Of a DNA stretch of 37,394 nucleotides, positions 32,827-37,394 are shown piece by piece. Source of the stretch: Flavobacteriales bacterium UBA7612 (GTDB taxonomy: Bacteria; Bacteroidota; Bacteroidia; Flavobacteriales; Weeksellaceae); contig DLJQ01000019.1 of NCBI GenBank assembly GCA_002484335.1, forward strand, positions 54,646-92,039, given 5' to 3'. The translations under genes were made by a program, and so were the position numbers. Every line of letters begins with the position of its first letter. Position 1 is the first letter of the stretch. The notes under the pieces were generated by a model. That model worked only from the letters and a program-made list of their open reading frames with translations. It was not told the origin of the DNA and did no database searches.

Positions 32827-33483
32827 TTAGTATTCCCATTCAATCTTATCGGGGAACATTCTCAGATATTTAAATTCATCAAAGTCTTTGAATAATTCAA
32901 TTTTCGGAAAATTTTTATCATCATTTTTACCTTTCCATGTCAAATGGACTAGTGCAAATTGTTGTTCAATTTTTTTACTATTAATTTCAAATAAAACATT
33001 ATTACAACCAGATTTTATGGAAAATGCAGAAAAAGAAGAACCAGCTAAAATATGATTAGAATTTATTTCTTTTTTTAATTCATTTTCAAAAGCTAATTTT
33101 TGTTCTATAGAAATACTTTCCCAAGGTTCTTCCAAAAAAGTTCTTGTATTATTAATAATAAAATCTTCAATTATTTTGGTGTCAACTCCAGCTAAATCAA
33201 TTCTTTTTTGGTCATGTTTTAATTCTTCTACATCATCAAAAGTAATTCCTCCAATGGGCATTAAAAACATTTCATTTTCTAGTTGAATATTAAATTTCAG
33301 GGAATTCCATTCTTTAAAATCAGTGTTTTTAGAAGACCAAAACTTCCAGACATATTTTTGAATTTTTGAGAAGTAATTATCATTAGGATAGAAATCGCCA
33401 TATAATCCTCCCATAGAAAAATCTCCAACCTCTAAATTTGTAGTTCCTATTACATCTTTATTTGAAAAAATTGTAGCTTTCAT
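32827..33483 (-). CDS. Cytoplasmic protein of unknown function
   Basis: A 218-aa protein with no signal peptide, membrane segment or recognised motif. Features: Trp/Tyr/Phe-rich N-terminal half (MGGLYGDFYPNDNYFSKIQK, VWKFWSSKN) and a C-terminal half SGCNNVLFEINSKKIEQQFA, then VHLTWKGKND and FDEFKYLRMFP. Size, acidity and aromatic pattern recall immunity or SMI1-like solitary proteins, but I cannot assign it. Upstream of the HxlR gene on the same strand, with a 61-base gap. Confidence 0.6.
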   Translation of the reverse strand: MKATIFSNKDVIGTTNLEVGDFSMGGLYGDFYPNDNYFSKIQKYVWKFWSSKNTDFKEWNSLKFNIQLENEMFLMPIGGITFDDVEELKHDQKRIDLAGVDTKIIEDFIINNTRTFLEEPWESISIEQKLAFENELKKEINSNHILAGSSFSAFSIKSGCNNVLFEINSKKIEQQFALVHLTWKGKNDDKNFPKIELFKDFDEFKYLRMFPDKIEWEY

Positions 33484-33550
33484 TACTCAATCTATTTTAG
33501 AGCACTAATTTATATTATTTTAATTTGTGTAATAATATTATAAAAAATAT

Positions 33551-33573
33551 AAGCCATCTTGTCAGAATGGCTT
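33551..33573 (-). terminator. Probable terminator of the TetR gene
   Basis: The stem AAGCCAT (33551-33557) / ATGGCTT (33567-33573) has a 9-base loop. On the minus strand it is followed by TATATTTTTTA, about 100 bases beyond the TetR stop. Confidence 0.5.
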
Positions 33574-33673
33574 ATTGTAGTAAATCTAGGTAGGTTCAAC
33601 AACTTTAATATAAAAACAATTAATAATCAGATTTTATATTCGTTGTCCTAACCATGTAATTATAGTTTGTATT

Positions 33674-34297
33674 TTATAACTTTTTATAAGTTTGATCAAC
33701 CAAAAATGTTAATGCATCTTTTATTTTCTCACGTCCATCTTCTTTTTGTAAATCTATCCCACAAAAAATACTTCCATTAATCTGTGCATAAAGATTCATA
33801 TAATAAATTCCAGAAATTAATATAGCCATAATAGCTCTAAAAGTTCCTGAATTTTCTCCAAAATGGGAATCAGCAAATGCATTAAATAATAATTCTCCAT
33901 TTTCTTCTTGTTTATCTGTTAAATTTCTTAATGAACCCCTTTCTTCTGAAAGTCTCCAAAGTATTATTTTTTGAAATTCTTTATTTTGAAAAACATAATC
34001 AAACTGATTGATTAAAGATTCTCTTGTAAAATCTTTTCCGTCAAATTCTTTTTTATCGTTTTCTGATTCCGTAGTCACATTACTCCAAAAATCTTGTGAT
34101 AATATGTATTCGTCTAATAAACCATTTGTATTACCAAAATACCTATAAATTAATTTTTTATCTAGTCCAGCTGTTTGAGCAATGTCATTTACTTTTAAGC
34201 CTTCATATCCTTTTTCTTTTAAAATACTTGCTACGGCATCTAGAAATTTTTGTTTGCTTTTATCTTTATTTCGTAGAGGTATTTTTTTTTCTTGCAT
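33674..34297 (-). CDS. TetR/AcrR-family transcriptional regulator
   Basis: A 207-aa regulator with an N-terminal helix-turn-helix (KQKFLDAVASILKEKGYEGL, VNDIAQTAGLDKKLIYRYFG, about 15-55) and a helical ligand-binding C-terminus. It is divergent from the secreted serine hydrolase gene, and the 103-base gap holds a perfect 16-bp palindrome, so self-regulation and control of the hydrolase are likely. A minus-strand TATATTTG box lies at 34331-34324 for its own promoter. The inducing ligand is unknown. Confidence 0.9.
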   Translation of the reverse strand: MQEKKIPLRNKDKSKQKFLDAVASILKEKGYEGLKVNDIAQTAGLDKKLIYRYFGNTNGLLDEYILSQDFWSNVTTESENDKKEFDGKDFTRESLINQFDYVFQNKEFQKIILWRLSEERGSLRNLTDKQEENGELLFNAFADSHFGENSGTFRAIMAILISGIYYMNLYAQINGSIFCGIDLQKEDGREKIKDALTFLVDQTYKKL

Positions 34298-34323
34298 TTA
34301 AAATTATTTTGGTAATAGTTAAG

Positions 34324-34331
34324 CAAATATA
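34324..34331 (-). promoter_or_regulatory. -7 box of the TetR gene
   Basis: CAAATATA on plus reads TATATTTG on minus, an exact TAnnTTTG match 26 bases before the start codon. No clear -33 TTG is seen. Confidence 0.5.
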
Positions 34332-34347
34332 AAATAAAAAATATATT

Positions 34348-34379
34348 TTGTCACTAATTAGTGACTTTTTTTATATTTG
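34348..34379 (+). promoter_or_regulatory. Promoter of the serine hydrolase gene
   Basis: TTG (34348-34350), 21-base spacer, TATATTTG (34372-34379). The TetR-type palindrome sits in the spacer and touches the -33 element, so binding would block the polymerase. Confidence 0.7.
34350..34365. promoter_or_regulatory. TetR-type operator palindrome
   Basis: GTCACTAATTAGTGAC is a perfect 16-bp palindrome between the divergent promoters. Size and position fit a TetR dimer site. Confidence 0.7.
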
Positions 34380-34400
34380 TAAAACAAGTATTTATAGTAA

Positions 34401-35801
34401 ATGAAAAAAGTATTATTATTAATTATAGTTACAGCTAACGCATTTGTTTATTCACAAAAGAGTAGACAAGAAAATCAATTAGATAGTATTTTTACTTTTA
34501 TGTATAATCAGAATCAATTTAATGGAACTGTTTTAATTTCTGATAAGGGAAAAATAATTTACAATAAAGGTTTTGGATTTAGTAATGAAGTAAAGAAGAC
34601 TAAGAATAATTCAACAACAATATATGAGCTAGCTTCTTGTTCTAAACAATTTACTGCAGCAGCAATTGTATTACTTAAACGAGATGGAAAATTAGATTAT
34701 AAAGATAAAATTTCTGATTATTTACCTGAATTAGAATTCTGGAATAATGTAACTATTTTAGATTTAATAAGACATACGAGTGGAATACCTGAATACTTAA
34801 TTGATTTATCAAAAAATATAGATGATAATACGATAGCTACAAATCAAGATTTAATTAATTATTATGCTGTAAAAAAAGATTCATTACAATTTTTACCAGG
34901 ACAAAAACATAGATATATAAACACTAATTATGCTTTATTGGCAACTATTATAGAAAGGGTTTCTGGAATAGAATATTCAAGATTTTTAGAAAAAAATATC
35001 TTTAAACCTTTGAAAATGAAAAACACTTTTGTATATAATCGTAGACAATCTCCTAAAAAAATTAAAAATTATGCAATCGGTTATGTTTGGGCGAAAAATA
35101 CTTTTGATAAAGTAATTTATGAGGCTCCAGGTTATGATGATAAAATGGTTTATAAATTAGATGGAATTGTAGGAACTGCAAAAGTAAATTCAACTGTAGA
35201 GGATTTATATAAATGGATTAATACCTTAAAAAATAATACTTTTTTTTCTCCTGATGAATTTGATTTAATGACCTCAGTTACTAAAACAACAGAAGGTCAA
35301 AATATAAATTATGGATTTGGTTTAGACCTATCTAAAGGAGAAAATAAATTTTCATTTGGTCATACAGGAAGTTGGGATGGATATTCAACATTTGTTTATC
35401 ATAATATGGTAAAAGATCGAACAATAATTGTATTACAGAATTTTAAAATGGGAACTTATCCATATGCTAATATCAATGAGATTTTAGATTATAAACCTCT
35501 TTCTATTGAGTACAAAAGAAAAATTAATTCACCTGAATCTGAAATAAAAAAATATATAGGAACTTATATAGATGAAAAAGATGAAAAACAATTTATTACT
35601 TATCTGGATGGATATCTTGTTCATAATTCATCAAGAGTCGCTTGGGATATGAGATTTTTCCCTGTAGATGAGAATGAATTTCAGGCAGTACGTCAAGGAG
35701 GAACCGATGGAGTTCTTAAATTTATAAAACAAGAAGATGGAAAAATGAAATTAGAAATGTTACAGTATGGTTCATTAATGGGATCAGGAATCAGAAAATA
35801 A
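34401..35801 (+). CDS. Secreted serine hydrolase (class C beta-lactamase fold)
   Basis: An exported 466-aa serine hydrolase of the beta-lactamase/penicillin-binding-protein-like superfamily (signal peptide MKKVLLLIIVTANAFVYSQ). The active-site motifs are complete: S79-C-S-K82 (ELASCSKQFTAAA), Y172-I-N174 (RYINTNYALLATI) and H321-T-G323 (SFGHTGSWDG). A C-terminal domain from about 375 (SPESEIKKYIGTYIDEKDEK) is like the lipocalin-type extensions of esterase-like members. Members include peptidases, esterases and some beta-lactamases; a resistance role is not shown. Its promoter carries the TetR-type palindrome. Confidence 0.88.
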   Translation: MKKVLLLIIVTANAFVYSQKSRQENQLDSIFTFMYNQNQFNGTVLISDKGKIIYNKGFGFSNEVKKTKNNSTTIYELASCSKQFTAAAIVLLKRDGKLDYKDKISDYLPELEFWNNVTILDLIRHTSGIPEYLIDLSKNIDDNTIATNQDLINYYAVKKDSLQFLPGQKHRYINTNYALLATIIERVSGIEYSRFLEKNIFKPLKMKNTFVYNRRQSPKKIKNYAIGYVWAKNTFDKVIYEAPGYDDKMVYKLDGIVGTAKVNSTVEDLYKWINTLKNNTFFSPDEFDLMTSVTKTTEGQNINYGFGLDLSKGENKFSFGHTGSWDGYSTFVYHNMVKDRTIIVLQNFKMGTYPYANINEILDYKPLSIEYKRKINSPESEIKKYIGTYIDEKDEKQFITYLDGYLVHNSSRVAWDMRFFPVDENEFQAVRQGGTDGVLKFIKQEDGKMKLEMLQYGSLMGSGIRK

Positions 35802-35812
35802 AAATTATATAT

Positions 35813-35853
35813 AAAAAAATAACGTTATCAGTTTTAGGTAACGTTATTTTTTT
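35813..35853. terminator. Bidirectional terminator, serine hydrolase / S41 peptidase
   Basis: The stem AAAAAATAACGTTA (35814-35827) / TAACGTTATTTTTT (35839-35852) has an 11-base loop. T runs on both strands serve two convergent genes. Confidence 0.85.
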
Positions 35854-35877
35854 ATATTTTTTGAACTTGTTAAATTT

Positions 35878-37278
35878 CTATTTTTGAATATATTTTAAAG
35901 CATTCTCAGCTTTTATCTTAACATCAGGTTTTACGCCATGAAAATCTTTATCATTTGTTCCAACAGTATAAAATTGTTTGGTAGAAATAGATAAAGGAAT
36001 ATTTGATTCGGGTAACTTAGTTATAATTTTATCTCCATAAGAAACAATCCAACCACCAGTTTCTTCACCAATGATTTTACCAATTTTATAATGTTTAAAT
36101 GCTTGAGCAAAATTCATCGCAGATGAAAAAGTTCTTGAACTTGTTAACAAATATATTTTTCCTTTAAATTGTTTTTCTTTTGGATATGGTAATATTAAAT
36201 CTTTGATTGAAAAAATATCTATTTCTCCATTTTTTTTAGATTTTATATAATTATATGTTTCACAATATTGTGAATCATTTTTACAATAATCATCATAAAA
36301 ATCTTTTTGCAGTTGACTATATTTAATTAATGTTTTGTCAAATAATCGGAATGGTTCTTTAGAAATATATTTCATCAATTCTTCTGCTAGAACTGAATTT
36401 CCTCCACCATTTTCACGTATATCTATAATTAATTTTTTTATTTTTTTTGAGTTAATATGTTCAAAGCTTTCTTTTAAAAAATCTTCAAACTTTTTTTTAT
36501 CGTCAAAAGAATGAATATCTATAATAGCTGTTTTGTTATGATTATCAATATCTAACGAAAATGATGGGATTTCTTCAATTAATTTATTGTTTGAAGAAGG
36601 ATTTCTTTTTTTTGCAATTTCCATTAATTCATTTAGTGTAACAGTTGGAATTGTAATATTGTGATTTTTGTTTTTATAATTATATTCAACATTTGTATTT
36701 TCTTTTAGCTCATGAAAAGAACCAAAAAGAAAAGCAAACATATTAAAATCTGCTCCCATTTTTAACCTATAAATATCACTTTCTCCACTTGTATTTTTAA
36801 TAATTTTCTGAATTATTTCTTCTGAAGTTAGATTATCTATTTTTAAAATTTCAGCATCGACAGGAATTTGCATATACTCGTTACTTATATTTTCAGTAAC
36901 TTTTAAGTAGGGTTTTTCTATAGATGCTTTTATGATATATGGAAAAAGATGATCATCTGAATTTAGAAGTTTACGACCAGGGAAAGTTAATGATGTATGC
37001 CCATCGTGTAACGAAGCTACAAATGGAGCTATAAGTTGATAGTAAGATTTAAGGTTTAGAGAATCTTTGAAATTAGTTTTGATAGAGGAAACCTGATAAT
37101 CAAAATCAGATTTAGAAATCACAGAATAAGGATTGGGATGAGTTTCTTTTATTGATTTTACCAAGAAATCAAAATCTTGATTTAATTTATCTTTCGTAAT
37201 GTATTTTGAAGTTGTTTGAGCATTTAGATTAATGGTTAAAATAATCGATAAGCTTCCAAGAATAGTTTTTAAATTCAT
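35878..37278 (-). CDS. Secreted S41-family serine peptidase
   Basis: An exported 466-aa protease of the S41 (C-terminal processing/tricorn-like) family with a signal peptide (MNLKTILGSLSIILTINLNA). Characteristic segments: SLHDGHTSL (89-97), a degenerate PDZ-like part (about 120-165, DAEILKIDN), KKLIIDIRENGGGNS (281-295), YLLTSSRTFSSAMNFAQAF (376-394, nucleophile probably Ser385) and KIIGEETGGW (401-410). It has no transmembrane anchor, so it acts in the periplasm or outside. Upstream of its start no exact TAnnTTTG box was found before the window end. Confidence 0.88.
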   Translation of the reverse strand: MNLKTILGSLSIILTINLNAQTTSKYITKDKLNQDFDFLVKSIKETHPNPYSVISKSDFDYQVSSIKTNFKDSLNLKSYYQLIAPFVASLHDGHTSLTFPGRKLLNSDDHLFPYIIKASIEKPYLKVTENISNEYMQIPVDAEILKIDNLTSEEIIQKIIKNTSGESDIYRLKMGADFNMFAFLFGSFHELKENTNVEYNYKNKNHNITIPTVTLNELMEIAKKRNPSSNNKLIEEIPSFSLDIDNHNKTAIIDIHSFDDKKKFEDFLKESFEHINSKKIKKLIIDIRENGGGNSVLAEELMKYISKEPFRLFDKTLIKYSQLQKDFYDDYCKNDSQYCETYNYIKSKKNGEIDIFSIKDLILPYPKEKQFKGKIYLLTSSRTFSSAMNFAQAFKHYKIGKIIGEETGGWIVSYGDKIITKLPESNIPLSISTKQFYTVGTNDKDFHGVKPDVKIKAENALKYIQK

Positions 37279-37394
37279 TGTGTTAAATATGTTAAAACTA
37301 ATTTAAAGTAAATGAATTATATGTGCAATATTGTTTTTGAGTAAGTTATAATTCAAAATTAAAATATTCTAAATAAATAATAAAAATATAAAGC

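Noticed and set aside
34401..35801. Antibiotic-resistance beta-lactamase
   Set aside because: The fold and motifs fit, but many family members are esterases or peptidases and the C-terminal lipocalin-like extension favours those; resistance cannot be claimed from sequence.

Overview
The window is AT-rich DNA (roughly 30% GC by eye) from a member of the Bacteroidota, most likely class Flavobacteriia. The signs are: a SusC/SusD pair; TonB-dependent receptors ending in Phe; lipoproteins with Asp-rich stretches just after the lipidated Cys (the surface-export signal known from Flavobacteriia); promoters of the form TTG-N18..23-TAnnTTTG; few Shine-Dalgarno sequences; bacillithiol genes; and a malic enzyme fused to a phosphotransacetylase-like domain. 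A Weeksellaceae-type organism is my guess; the genus cannot be fixed from this sequence. No phage, integron, CRISPR array or complete insertion sequence is visible.

Layout. 41-4425 (minus) is an ABC/HlyD/TolC export operon whose ABC protein has lost nearly every catalytic motif of its nucleotide-binding domain except Walker A. 5068-7011 holds a dicluster ferredoxin divergent from a LuxC-type acyl-CoA reductase plus a small secreted protein. 7027-9163 (minus) is a tandem pair of secreted paralogues, one intact and one frameshifted. 9287-13327 holds an acyltransferase, a secreted metallophosphoesterase and a convergent secreted PI-PLC-like phosphodiesterase. 13679-18506 is a SusC/SusD nutrient-uptake pair with a terminator-like hairpin in its leader. 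18640-21950 is a siderophore-receptor/PepSY operon with a clear promoter and an inverted repeat at the predicted transcription start. 22262-22924 encodes a TIMP/netrin-like membrane protein, flanked by oppositely oriented copies of a structured intergenic element. 23251-26147 is a thiol-redox neighbourhood: lipoprotein peroxidase, BshB1, two tRNA-His genes, a nitroreductase and a BstA/YfiT-type protein. 26208-28201 (minus) is a two-lipoprotein operon encoding a cholesterol-dependent-cytolysin-like protein that stops where domain 4 would begin. 28458-31191 holds a small plug-like secreted protein and MaeB. The right end has a VOC protein, an HxlR regulator, two proteins of unknown function, a TetR regulator divergent from a serine hydrolase with a palindromic operator between them, and an S41 peptidase.

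Most notable: (1) the domain-4-less cytolysin-like lipoprotein and its unknown lipoprotein partner; (2) the ABC exporter with a degenerate ATPase; (3) a structured intergenic element present three times (4897-4973, 21983-22131, 23001-23110) whose arms differ in sequence but keep pairing; (4) compact regulatory architecture at the siderophore receptor, the TetR/serine hydrolase pair and the SusC leader. Family assignments rest on motifs read by eye and on recalled family knowledge; no database search was run.
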